From NCBI RefSeq assembly GCF_003427025.1, contig NZ_QVAI01000005.1:1-64000 (forward strand): a DNA stretch of 64,000 nucleotides. The letters run 5' to 3'. Within the stretch, counting starts at the first letter, position 1. Every line of letters starts with the position of its first letter. Shown piece by piece: positions 1-7,467 of this stretch. This DNA is from Jiangella endophytica (GTDB taxonomy: Bacteria > Actinomycetota > Actinomycetes > Jiangellales > Jiangellaceae). The translations under genes were made by a program, and so were the position numbers. A model generated the notes under the pieces. It did not search any database, had not been told where the DNA came from, and saw only the letters and a list, made by a program, of their open reading frames with translations.

Positions 1-48
1 TGGCGGGCTGGCGGGCTGGCGGGCTGGCGGGCTGGCGGGCTGGCGGGC
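1..48. repeat. tandem octamer repeat, six copies of TGGCGGGC
   Basis: Six perfect copies of the 8-mer TGGCGGGC run from the first base of the window and probably continue upstream. The period is not a multiple of three, so a coding repeat would change frame. It is most likely an intergenic simple-sequence repeat; its full length cannot be seen. Confidence 0.9.
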
Positions 49-121
49 AACTCCCGCGCGCCGGACATGGTTCCATCGCGCGACCGCGAGTGGGGCGATG
101 AAACCGGTGCCAGAAAAAAGA

Positions 122-184
122 CACGGCCCCTGCCGGGTGGGTGGCAGGAGCCGTGCGGACCCGGCCAGGGGGGCGGGCCGGGTC
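122..184 (-). terminator. two adjacent hairpins, first with minus-strand T-tract
   Basis: Bases 122-134 pair with 143-155 (13 bp, one mismatch, 8-nt loop). On the minus strand this stem is followed by a run of six T (complement of 113-118), the classic intrinsic-terminator layout. A second perfect 9-bp stem pairs 158-166 with 176-184. No minus-strand gene was found to the right that would need it, so it may instead serve both strands or end a transcript from the left. Confidence 0.45.
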
Positions 185-327
185 AAAAGGCGGCGGGGGG
201 GTGCCGCCAGAACGCATCGTCCCCCGCCTCGGTTGGGGCCAAACCCAAGCGACGACTTTTTAATCCAGGCGCGCCACGGAGCCGCCAACGGAGCAGCGTC
301 GGGCACGGGTCGATATCCTCGATACTC

Positions 328-1137
328 GTGGACAACGACGACCGCCCTGCGACCGCGGCGTTCTTCGACCTCGATAAGACGATCATCGCGAAGTCGAGCA
401 CGCTGGCCTTCTCCAAGAGCTTCTACCAGGGCGGTCTGATCAACCGTCGGGCTGTGCTGCGAAGCGCGTACGCCCAGTTCGTCTATCTCGTGGGCGGCGC
501 CGACCACGACCAGATGGAACGGATGCGCGAGTATCTGTCCGGCCTGGTCACCGGCTGGGACGTCCAGGTGGTCAAGGACATCGTGGCCGAGACGCTGCAC
601 ACGATCGTCGACCCGATCGTGTACGACGAGGCGGTCACGCTGATCGAGGAGCACCACCTGGCCGGCCGCGAGGTGGTCGTGGTGTCGTCGAGCGGTGCGG
701 AGGTCGTCGAGCCGATCGGCGAGATGCTCGGGGCCGACCGCGTCATCGCCACCCGCATGGTCGTCGGCGACGACGGCAAGTACACGGGCGAGATCGACTT
801 CTACGCCTACGGCGACAACAAGGCCGAGGCGATCCGCGAGCTGGCCAAGGACAAGAGCTACGACCTCAGCCGCAGCTACGCGTACACGGACTCGGCGACG
901 GACCTGCCGATGCTCGAGTCGGTCGGCCACCCGTACGCCGTCAACCCCGACCGCGCGCTGCGCCGCGCCGCCGCCGACCACGGCTGGCCGGTGCTGGTGT
1001 TCTCGAAGCCGGTCGCGCTGCGCCAGCGGGCATCGATCAGGGACGCGCCGAAGCCGGCGATCGCGGCGGCTGCGATCAGCGCCGGGGCGGCGGCGGCCGG
1101 GCTGGCCTGGTACGCCGTCCGGCGGCGCCGCTCCTGA
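328..1137 (+). CDS. HAD-superfamily IB phosphatase with C-terminal membrane anchor
   Basis: 269 aa using GTG 328; the in-frame region upstream to base 67 is low-complexity and reads like non-coding sequence. Motif I is FFDLDKT near the N-terminus (the two Asp are nucleophile and acid/base), motif II is VVVVSSSG, the conserved Lys is in GDNKAEA, and motif III is YTDSATDLPML. This order is that of the SerB/CicA-like HAD-IB group, which hydrolyses phosphomonoesters such as phosphoserine or lysophosphatidate. The last 25 residues form one Ala-rich transmembrane helix ending in a run of Arg, so the catalytic domain is probably tethered to the inner face of the membrane. The substrate cannot be told. 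Confidence 0.88.
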   Translation: MDNDDRPATAAFFDLDKTIIAKSSTLAFSKSFYQGGLINRRAVLRSAYAQFVYLVGGADHDQMERMREYLSGLVTGWDVQVVKDIVAETLHTIVDPIVYDEAVTLIEEHHLAGREVVVVSSSGAEVVEPIGEMLGADRVIATRMVVGDDGKYTGEIDFYAYGDNKAEAIRELAKDKSYDLSRSYAYTDSATDLPMLESVGHPYAVNPDRALRRAAADHGWPVLVFSKPVALRQRASIRDAPKPAIAAAAISAGAAAAGLAWYAVRRRRS

Positions 1138-1654
1138 GACCTGGGATTTGACGGTATCGGCTGCAGGCTTGCTGCCCCTCGAGCCCGACGACAGCCGGGC
1201 GGCCGTCCTCCGCAGCCGCGGCGTTCCGCACCCCGCCGTCGACGCGCCGTGAGCTTCGAGCGGCAATCGGCGAGGGCTGACGGCAGCGTGGGGCGTCAAT
1301 GCGCCGGCGGCCGCGTGTGGAGCCGGCCGCAGAGTACCGGCCGCTGGAGGGTCGGCGACGGAGCCGGCTGCCGCGAGGTTGACGGTCAAGCGGGCCAACG
1401 GTCAGGACGCCCGCCACTGGCAGCAGCACCAGACTGGCGGTCCAGCCGAGGAATCCAACGGCGACCCTGCGGGTGGATGGCCGACGCGTCACCTGCCGAC
1501 CCGTCTGCCGGGCGAGCCGCAGCAGCACCAGACCCACGGGCCGGCCGGACAGTTCCGACGGTCTCCCGCCGACCGACGGCCCAGCCGGAGAATCCGACGG
1601 TCACCCGGCGGCTGCCACGCCCCCTACACACAAAGCGACCGGACAACCCGCTAC
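1138..1654. other. 517-bp stretch without a convincing gene; degenerate repeats
   Basis: Reading frames here have no domain-like composition. Diverged direct repeats are visible: CAGCAGCACCAGAC occurs at 1421 and 1520, and a CCAGCCG(A/G)(G/A)GAATCC(A/G)ACGG block occurs at 1442 and 1581. It lies between the 3' ends of two convergent genes. I see no clear promoter or terminator. Confidence 0.6.
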
Positions 1655-2107
1655 TCAGCCGCCGAACTCGCGCGCCTTGTCGCGGTAGTACGCCGCCTCG
1701 TCGTCGCGGCCGAGTTCGTAGAGCACCTCGCCGAGGCGGGCCATGGCCGGAGTGTGGCCGGCGTCGGAGGCGCGGCGGTAGAACCGTTCCGCGGACTCGT
1801 ACTCCTGCCGCTCCACGTAGGCATCGGCGAGGAACATCCAGTTGGAGATGTTGCCCGCGGACGGGTCGGTGACCTGGGCGGAGTCGCCCGACTGGTCCGT
1901 ACCGACGATCGGCTGCTGCGCCAGCGCTCGCGACCCGACCACGAGCGCCGCGGAGACGACACCGCAGACCGCGAGGATCGTGGCCGAGGCGGCTGTGGAG
2001 ATCTCGACGTCCATGGCGATGGCCACGATCAGCGCAGCAAGCAGCAGCACGACGCCGGCCAGTACGAACCACATGACGTATCTGAGCCGGTTCCCCCGGT
2101 TCACCAT
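1655..2107 (-). CDS. membrane protein with C-terminal TPR/Sel1-like repeat
   Basis: 150 aa, ATG at 2107. Residues about 10-35 and 40-62 are two hydrophobic helices. The C-terminal 65 residues (WMFLADAYVERQEYESAERF, then DAGHTPAMARLGEVLYELGR) form a tetratricopeptide/Sel1-type helical pair with the usual Gly/Ala spacing. Such repeats mediate protein-protein contacts; here they would face the cytoplasm or the cell surface depending on topology. No enzymatic motif is seen and the partner is unknown. It is transcribed away from the membrane protein gene at 2208, with about 100 bp between them for two promoters. Confidence 0.75.
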   Translation of the reverse strand: MVNRGNRLRYVMWFVLAGVVLLLAALIVAIAMDVEISTAASATILAVCGVVSAALVVGSRALAQQPIVGTDQSGDSAQVTDPSAGNISNWMFLADAYVERQEYESAERFYRRASDAGHTPAMARLGEVLYELGRDDEAAYYRDKAREFGG

Positions 2108-2207
2108 AATTTCCGATCATGGCGTCGATACGCGGACCTCGCAAACGGAACGAACCGTGACCGTCGCGTGATGTCCCGTTCAGCGGGCCGGGGGCCACAA
2201 TCGGTCC

Positions 2208-3119
2208 ATGGAGACCGACGACGAGCGCAGTGTGCCCCTTGAGCTGGGCGCTGTCGGTCTCACGCACCTCGACGACGACGCTGAGACGGGCCGTCCGACG
2301 CCGCGGTGGCGGATGTGGATCGCGCTGGGAGCGGCGCTGGTGGTGGGCGCCGTCGTCGGCATCGTCGCCAACAACGCCCGCAACGACGCGTCCGAGTACG
2401 CCACGGTCGACCTCGTCCGCGGCACGGTCGACGTCGAGTTCGGCTCGCCGCTGTCCTCCGACTCGCAGCGACTCAACGTCAATCTGATCAACACCGGCCC
2501 ACGTGAGCTGGAGATCCTCTCCATCGAGGTCGACGGCTTCACCTCACTGCAGGACGGCGACGAGAGTCCCGTGACCGCGGCGCCAGGCGAGTGGGTGCGC
2601 ATCGGCGCCACCGTCGAGCCGGACTGCGACATCCGGCCGCCCGGAACGCTGGAGGTCCGCGTCCGCACCGCCTCGGGCGAGCAGACGGCCGTCGTGACCG
2701 GTCAGCCCGGCGACGATCAGCTGATCTGGGCCTGGCAGGGCGGCTGCCAGACGGCCGGCAGCACGGGCATCCTCATCGGCGACAGCCGCACCATCGCGGC
2801 CGACGCGAGCGGCGCACGCATCGTCATGCCGGTGAGCAACGGCGACGACGAGCCGCTGACCGTCACCGCGATGGAGACCACGACACCCGGCTTCACGATG
2901 ACGACGGACCCGCTCCCCATCGACGTCGGGGCCGGCGCGACGGTGCAGGTCGAGACCCTGTGGACGGTGACGGACTGCGACGACGCCGCGCGGTTCGCCG
3001 AGGCGACCGTCGCCGTCAACATCCACAACGAGAGCATGGACACCCGCGTCTCGCAGCCGCTGGGCAACCCGACCCTGATCGAGCTGGTGCGCCTCGCGGT
3101 CCGGGTCTGCGAAACGTAA
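2208..3119 (+). CDS. bitopic membrane protein, extracellular beta-rich region, function unknown
   Basis: 303 aa, ATG 2208. An acidic cytoplasmic N-terminus of about 33 residues precedes one transmembrane helix (WIALGAALVVGAVVGIVA). The remaining 250 residues are Thr/Val/Asp-rich with two repeated units of about 110 residues, each resembling an immunoglobulin-like beta sandwich (a segment like LNVNLINTGPRELEILSIEV, then a Cys-containing CDIRP or CDDAARF segment). The two units and their matching Cys suggest an internal duplication. No known catalytic motif. It may be a cell-envelope structural or binding protein. I do not recognise the family. Confidence 0.72.
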   Translation: METDDERSVPLELGAVGLTHLDDDAETGRPTPRWRMWIALGAALVVGAVVGIVANNARNDASEYATVDLVRGTVDVEFGSPLSSDSQRLNVNLINTGPRELEILSIEVDGFTSLQDGDESPVTAAPGEWVRIGATVEPDCDIRPPGTLEVRVRTASGEQTAVVTGQPGDDQLIWAWQGGCQTAGSTGILIGDSRTIAADASGARIVMPVSNGDDEPLTVTAMETTTPGFTMTTDPLPIDVGAGATVQVETLWTVTDCDDAARFAEATVAVNIHNESMDTRVSQPLGNPTLIELVRLAVRVCET

Positions 3120-3169
3120 AGATCTGGCCGTTGCCCTTTCGCTGTGACCCCGTGATGTCCTAGAAACAA

Positions 3170-3340
3170 AGTACGGACCGCAAGGTCCAGTGCACGGCGG
3201 AGGGAACCCACGCGGCGATCTACCCATGTACGGGCAGTCGTCCCCGGGAATGCCGGGGCGACGGATGAGATGCACGCACTGGTAACCCGTCTCAGCCGTG
3301 TCAGCGGCGGCGCCCTACCTCACGCGGGGCGCCGCTCGCA
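3170..3340 (+). ncRNA. candidate structured RNA with terminator-like 3' hairpin
   Basis: The 3120-3632 gap contains no plausible gene, but 3170-3340 folds well. GGACC-GCAA-GGTCC (3175-3188) is a hairpin with a GNRA tetraloop. AGTGC (3189-3193) can pair with GCACT (3276-3280) as a closing stem. 3237-3247 pairs with 3253-3262 (10 bp, one bulged T). 3307-3315 pairs with 3327-3335 (9 bp GC stem) as a terminator-like end, without a T-run. The GGAGGGAACCCAC segment at about 3199 recalls one element of c-di-AMP (ydaO) riboswitches, but the diagnostic GGGGTGAATC is absent and no plus-strand gene follows. Class unknown. Bases 3341-3632 show nothing I can name. Confidence 0.4.
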
Positions 3341-3632
3341 TGTGTGCCGGGCAGTTCAGCACTGAGCCGACGCCCGACCAGCCGGCAGCGCGGTTCCAGC
3401 CCGCGCCAACGAGAACGACTCCGCCGGACGCGCGTCCGGCAAGACGGCTGGCAGGACGACCGGACCGCGGCCATCCGAAACCGGCCGCCGCCCCACAACG
3501 GAGCCAACCCCGCCCCGCAACGGAGCCGGCCACCGCACGTCACCGCGGGCGCGGCCCAGAGCGGCACCACGCCTCCATCACCGGCGGCAGGACCCCACCA
3601 GGCGGCCCCACCAGACGCCCCGCCGACGACGG

Positions 3633-4367
3633 TCAGCCGGCCTCGGACACCGCCGTCCGCACGTGCTCGGCCAGCGTCAGGCCCACCTCGGCGCCGAGGG
3701 CATAGGCATCCGCGCACTGCCGGATCCACGCACCCACGCCGTCCGGCGCACCGCCGGCATATGCCTGCGCCAACGGCTCGTACGCCCGCTCCAACGCGAG
3801 GTGCCCGGCTTCCGGCACGCTCACCGCCTTCGTGTCGACGCCGAGCGCGACGAGCACGACCCGTTCCGCCGCCCGCGCGACCACGCCGTCGGCGACACCG
3901 AAGACCCGCAGCGCCAGCAGCTCACCGTGCACGAGCGCCGCGACCACCACCCCGGGCGCCGCCGTGGGCGCCGTCGCCAGCCGCAGCAACTGGTCCAGCC
4001 GCGCGGCATCGACCGACGCGCGCGGCCGCCCCAGCTGATCGGGGTCGGAGACCAGGTCGCGCGCCGCCAGCATGTGCAGCCGGGCCAGCGCCTGCCGCGG
4101 CGACCGTCCCCACACCTGGGCCTGCTCGGGCACCGCCGCCGTGACCCGCAGCGCACCCTGCAGCACGGGGTCGTCGACGGCGTCGGGGTCGCCGCCGTCG
4201 AGCGTGGCCGACGCCTGGGCGCCGCGTACCGCGGACAGCCCCGCCACTCGTCCGGCGTCGCGGCGCATGGCGGGGTGCCGCAGCAGAGCGTCGACGGAGC
4301 TGCGGGCCTGCGCGGCCGCGGCGCCCACGCCGGTCAGGCTGAGCACCCCCGCGAGCGGATCGTCCAT
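3633..4367 (-). CDS. Fic-related protein without the Fic catalytic motif
   Basis: 244 aa, ATG at 4367. All-helical and Ala/Val-rich. Residues 44-58 (LSAVRGAQASATLDG) resemble the N-terminal inhibitory helix of Fic proteins, (S/T)xxxE(G/N), with Asp in place of Glu. The catalytic HxFx(D/E)GNGR motif is missing. Relatives are, as I recall, common single-copy proteins in Actinobacteria, often mislabelled oxidoreductase. It stands alone on the minus strand, head-to-head with the ArsR-type regulator at 4432 across a 64-bp gap. It may keep only the scaffold or binding role of the fold. Function unknown. Confidence 0.7.
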   Translation of the reverse strand: MDDPLAGVLSLTGVGAAAAQARSSVDALLRHPAMRRDAGRVAGLSAVRGAQASATLDGGDPDAVDDPVLQGALRVTAAVPEQAQVWGRSPRQALARLHMLAARDLVSDPDQLGRPRASVDAARLDQLLRLATAPTAAPGVVVAALVHGELLALRVFGVADGVVARAAERVVLVALGVDTKAVSVPEAGHLALERAYEPLAQAYAGGAPDGVGAWIRQCADAYALGAEVGLTLAEHVRTAVSEAG

Positions 4368-4393
4368 GCCCTCAGCCTAGCCACCCGCCACCA

Positions 4394-4431
4394 TTGACAA
4401 AATTTGACTTTACATACAAGAATCTCTTCAC
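4394..4431 (+). promoter_or_regulatory. promoter of the ArsR/SRPBCC/MFS operon, apparently leaderless
   Basis: An AT-rich island in a very GC-rich region. A consensus TTGACA lies at 4394-4399 and an AAGAAT -10-like box 18 bp further on at 4418-4423, placing the start point at or next to the ATG at 4432. A second TTGAC at 4404 makes a 10-bp-spaced direct repeat that could be a regulator half-site. No Shine-Dalgarno is seen before 4432, fitting a leaderless mRNA. Confidence 0.55.
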
Positions 4432-5010
4432 ATGAGGGACGTGCTGTACCTCGACGAGGTCGACAAGGCGGAAGCGCTGTTGAAGCCGCAGCGCGTGGAG
4501 GTGCTGCGGCAACTGGCCGAGCCGCGCTCGTGCACCGAGGTCGCCCGGGCGCTGGGCCAGACGCCGCAGTGGGTCTATTACCACGTGAAACGCCTGGTCG
4601 ACGCCGGCCTGGCGACCCGGGTGAACGAGCGCCGGGTGCGCGGCATCAACGAGGGCGTCTACCAGGCGACCGCCCGGTCGTACTGGCTGTCGCCGCGGTT
4701 GGTCGGCCGGCTCGGGCCGCGTCGCAGCCGGGACGCGCTCAGCCTCGGCTACCTGCTCGACCTCATGGAGGAGGTGCAGGACGAGGTCGCGACGATCGCC
4801 GGTCTGGCCGGCAGTCCGGCCGCGCCCGAGCTTCCGTCGATCGGCGTCTCCGGCGAGATCCGGGTGCACCCGGAGCGGCGCCAGGAGTTCCTCGCCGACC
4901 TGCAGTCCACCCTCCAGGACCTCTTCACCCGCTACGGCGGCGCCGAGGGCGACGAGTTCCGGCTCGCCGTCGCGCTGTACCCACGCATCGCCAAGGAGAC
5001 TCCAGGATGA
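4432..5010 (+). CDS. ArsR-type winged-helix transcriptional regulator
   Basis: 192 aa. Residues about 10-75 form a winged helix-turn-helix (LLKPQRVEVLRQLAEPRSCT, then VARALGQTPQWVYYHVKRLV). The rest is a helical C-terminal extension longer than in minimal metal-sensing ArsR proteins, and there is no Cys metal-site motif. It is the first gene of an operon: its stop overlaps the start of the SRPBCC gene (ATGA), and an MFS exporter follows. ArsR plus SRPBCC is a common pairing in which the SRPBCC protein is thought to bind a hydrophobic ligand. It likely represses its own promoter at 4394-4431. The inducer is unknown. Confidence 0.85.
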   Translation: MRDVLYLDEVDKAEALLKPQRVEVLRQLAEPRSCTEVARALGQTPQWVYYHVKRLVDAGLATRVNERRVRGINEGVYQATARSYWLSPRLVGRLGPRRSRDALSLGYLLDLMEEVQDEVATIAGLAGSPAAPELPSIGVSGEIRVHPERRQEFLADLQSTLQDLFTRYGGAEGDEFRLAVALYPRIAKETPG

Positions 5011-5885
5011 CCTCGCCCACCATGCTGCGCGCCCGTGCGCAGGCGCCGCTGGCCACGATCCACCGCGCACTCACCGATCCCGACGCTCTGCGCACCTGGC
5101 TGGCCGAGCATGTCGACGTCGACCCGGAACGCGGCCGCTACGTGTTCTGGGGCCGCTACACCCCCGACGGCGCCGAGCCCCGCCAGCGGCTGCTCCACCT
5201 CGACGACACCGGCCTCAGGTTCGTCTGGCCGCTGGGCGGCGAGGACACGACGACGGAGATCTCGCTGGCCGAGGACGGCCCGGACGCCACGCTCATCACG
5301 GTGACGCAGAGCCACGTGCCGCCGTGGAGCGTCGCCGTCGCCGAGACGCACATCCGCGGCATGCTCCCGACGTTCTGGGCGCTGTCCATCGCCAACCTCG
5401 TCGACTACGTCGAGGGCCGCGACCTCACCCCGAAGTGCGACTTCACGACGCTCGAGATGCGTGGCGAGGTGACCATCGCCGCGACGCCCGAAGAGGTCTA
5501 CGAGTCGATGGTCGACCCCGGCCAGTACCGGCAGTGGTTCGGCGCCAACGTCGACATCGAGCGGCGCGTCGGCGGCCGGTTCGCGATGGGCGGCTTCGAC
5601 CTGGACGACGAGCCCGCACTCATCGTCGAGCTCGAACCGGCCCGCAAGGTCACGCTCGAATGGCCCTCCCTGGTCGCCACCTGGGAGCTCGAGGGCACCG
5701 ACGGCGGCACCCGGCTGACGTTCGTGAACAGCGGCTTCGACGAGGAGAACCCACCTTACGGCGGCTGGCTCGGCTGGCTCGGCGGTGTCGCCGCGCTGCG
5801 CCGCTACCACGAGCTGGACCGGCCGGACCTGATCTGGGTGCAGCTCGACCTGCCCGGCATCCCCGACGGCATGCTGGCGGACTGA
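5007..5885 (+). CDS. tandem SRPBCC (AHSA1-like) domain protein
   Basis: 292 aa, ATG 5007, overlapping the regulator's stop by 4 bp. Two START/Bet-v1-like domains in tandem: residues about 1-135, with AP(L)ATIHRALTDPDALRTWL, and about 150-285, with ATPEEVYESMVDPGQYRQWF. Each starts with the typical strand, a helix containing (D)P..(L/Y)..W, then GG/GR beta hairpins. AHSA1-like single-domain proteins are about 150 aa, so this is a fusion or duplication. The fold encloses a hydrophobic cavity for lipids, polyketides or other small ligands. Between an ArsR regulator and an MFS exporter it probably binds the compound that the exporter handles. Confidence 0.85.
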   Translation: MTSPTMLRARAQAPLATIHRALTDPDALRTWLAEHVDVDPERGRYVFWGRYTPDGAEPRQRLLHLDDTGLRFVWPLGGEDTTTEISLAEDGPDATLITVTQSHVPPWSVAVAETHIRGMLPTFWALSIANLVDYVEGRDLTPKCDFTTLEMRGEVTIAATPEEVYESMVDPGQYRQWFGANVDIERRVGGRFAMGGFDLDDEPALIVELEPARKVTLEWPSLVATWELEGTDGGTRLTFVNSGFDEENPPYGGWLGWLGGVAALRRYHELDRPDLIWVQLDLPGIPDGMLAD

Positions 5886-5888
5886 GCC

Positions 5889-7346
5889 GTGACCACCACC
5901 GACGTCGTCCCCCGGGCCGGTCGCCGCGAGTACGCCGGCCTGGCCGTCCTCACCCTGCCCACGACCCTCGTCTCCCTGGACATGAGCGTGCTGTACCTGG
6001 CGCTGCCGCATCTCGGCGCCGACCTGGGCGCGAGCAGCCTGCAGCAGCTGTGGATCACCGACGTGTACGGGTTCATGGTCGCGGGGCTGCTGATCACGAT
6101 GGGCACCATCGGCGACCGCATCGGCCGGCGCCGGCTGCTGCTGCTCGGCGCGGCGGCGTTCAGCCTCGCCTCGATCGTGGCCGCCTACTCCACCAGCGCC
6201 GAGATGCTCATCGTGAGCCGCGCTCTGCTGGGCGTCGCCGGCGCGACCCTGATGCCGTCGACACTGACCCTGATCAGCACGATGTTCCGCGACCCGCGCC
6301 AGCACGGCATGGCGATCGCGATCTGGATGGCCTGCTTCATGGGCGGACTGGCGCTCGGCCCGATCGTCGGCGGCGTGCTGCTCGAGCACTTCTGGTGGGG
6401 CTCGGTGTTCCTGCTCGGCGTACCGGTGATGCTGCTGCTCCTGGTCACCGGGCCGGCGGTGCTCCCCGAGTACCGCAACCCGGCCGGCGGACGGCTCGAC
6501 CCGGTCAGCGTGCTGCTCTGCCTGGGGACCGTGCTGCCACTGGTCTACGGACTGAAGGAGATCTCCCGCGACGGTGTCGAAGTGCTGCCCGCTGCCGCCG
6601 TCGTCGTGGGCCTGCTGGCCGCGCGCTGGTTCGTGCGGCGGCAGCGCCGGCTGGCGGAGCCGATGCTGGACCTGCGGCTGTTCGGCAACCGCACGTTCAC
6701 CGCCGGGCTGACGATCTCGACGATCGCCGGGATCATGGCCGGCAGCCAGCTCTTCGTCTACCTGTACCTGCAACTGGTGGCCGGGCTGTCGCCGCTGGAC
6801 GCCGCACTGTGGCTGCTGCCGTCGGCGCTGGTGACGATCGTCAGCCTGCAGGTCGCACCGCTGCTCGCCCGCCGGTTCGCGCCGGCGCGGGTGATGGCGA
6901 GCGGCCTGGCGCTGGTCGCGGCCGGCTACGTCCTGCTCACCCTGGTCGACGGATCCGGCTCGCTCGAGCTGCTGATCGCCGGTCTGGTGCTGACGGCGGT
7001 CGGCATCGGGCCGATGGCGGGGCTCAGCATGGGGCTGGCGCTCGGCTCGGTCCGTCCGGAACAGGTCGGCTCCGCGGCGGCGATGTCGGAGACGGCCGGC
7101 GAGTTCGGCATCGCGGCCGGGGTGGCCGTCATGGGGGTCATCGGCACCGCGATCTACCGCCATGGCGCCGACGCCGACCAGCTGCCCGCTCCCGGGGGCG
7201 AGCTCGCCACCGACGTGCGTGACGCTCTGGCCGGGGCGCTCAACGGCACGGCGACGGTGAGTGCGGTGATCGCCGTGGGTCTCGGGATCCTCGCGCTGGC
7301 CGGGCTGCGTCACGTCCGCCCGGTCGGGGCCCAGGACCCGGCGTGA
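5889..7346 (+). CDS. MFS drug exporter, DHA2 (14-TM) family
   Basis: 485 aa, GTG 5889, three bases after the preceding stop. About 14 hydrophobic segments and MFS motif A (GTIGDRIGRRRLLLLG) in the TM2-TM3 loop place it in the DHA2 group (QacA/SmvA-like proton antiporters). LDMSVLYLALP in TM1 matches the motif usually written LDxTVVNVALP. It would export cationic or hydrophobic drugs with proton import. Third gene of the ArsR/SRPBCC operon, so probably induced by the ligand those proteins sense. The gene ends just before an 18-bp tandem repeat. Confidence 0.92.
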   Translation: MTTTDVVPRAGRREYAGLAVLTLPTTLVSLDMSVLYLALPHLGADLGASSLQQLWITDVYGFMVAGLLITMGTIGDRIGRRRLLLLGAAAFSLASIVAAYSTSAEMLIVSRALLGVAGATLMPSTLTLISTMFRDPRQHGMAIAIWMACFMGGLALGPIVGGVLLEHFWWGSVFLLGVPVMLLLLVTGPAVLPEYRNPAGGRLDPVSVLLCLGTVLPLVYGLKEISRDGVEVLPAAAVVVGLLAARWFVRRQRRLAEPMLDLRLFGNRTFTAGLTISTIAGIMAGSQLFVYLYLQLVAGLSPLDAALWLLPSALVTIVSLQVAPLLARRFAPARVMASGLALVAAGYVLLTLVDGSGSLELLIAGLVLTAVGIGPMAGLSMGLALGSVRPEQVGSAAAMSETAGEFGIAAGVAVMGVIGTAIYRHGADADQLPAPGGELATDVRDALAGALNGTATVSAVIAVGLGILALAGLRHVRPVGAQDPA

Positions 7347-7358
7347 CGACGGGCCGGC

Positions 7359-7412
7359 GTCCGGACACGGGCCGTTGTCCGGACACGGGCCGGTGTCCGG
7401 ACACGGGCCGGT
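7359..7412. repeat. three tandem copies of an 18-bp repeat
   Basis: GTCCGGACACGGGCCGKT occurs at 7359-7376, 7377-7394 and 7395-7412 with only one difference, plus partial copies on each side. Each unit contains the palindrome GTCCGGAC. It sits between the MFS stop and the kinase start. Translated in the kinase frame it would give SGHGPV repeats, which argues against an upstream start for that gene. Confidence 0.9.
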
Positions 7413-7467
7413 GTCAGGCCGCGGGCCGCCGAATCCTCGGCCGGACGGCGCAGGCCCGGGCGGCCGT

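Noticed and set aside
67-327. N-terminal extension of the HAD phosphatase from an ATG at 67
   Set aside because: The extra 87 residues are Gly/Arg/Pro filler running through two hairpins; HAD motif I follows the GTG at 328 at the usual distance.
3190-3260. c-di-AMP (ydaO) riboswitch call
   Set aside because: Only a GGAGGGAACCCA-like element resembles it; the GGGGTGAATC signature and a downstream target gene are missing.
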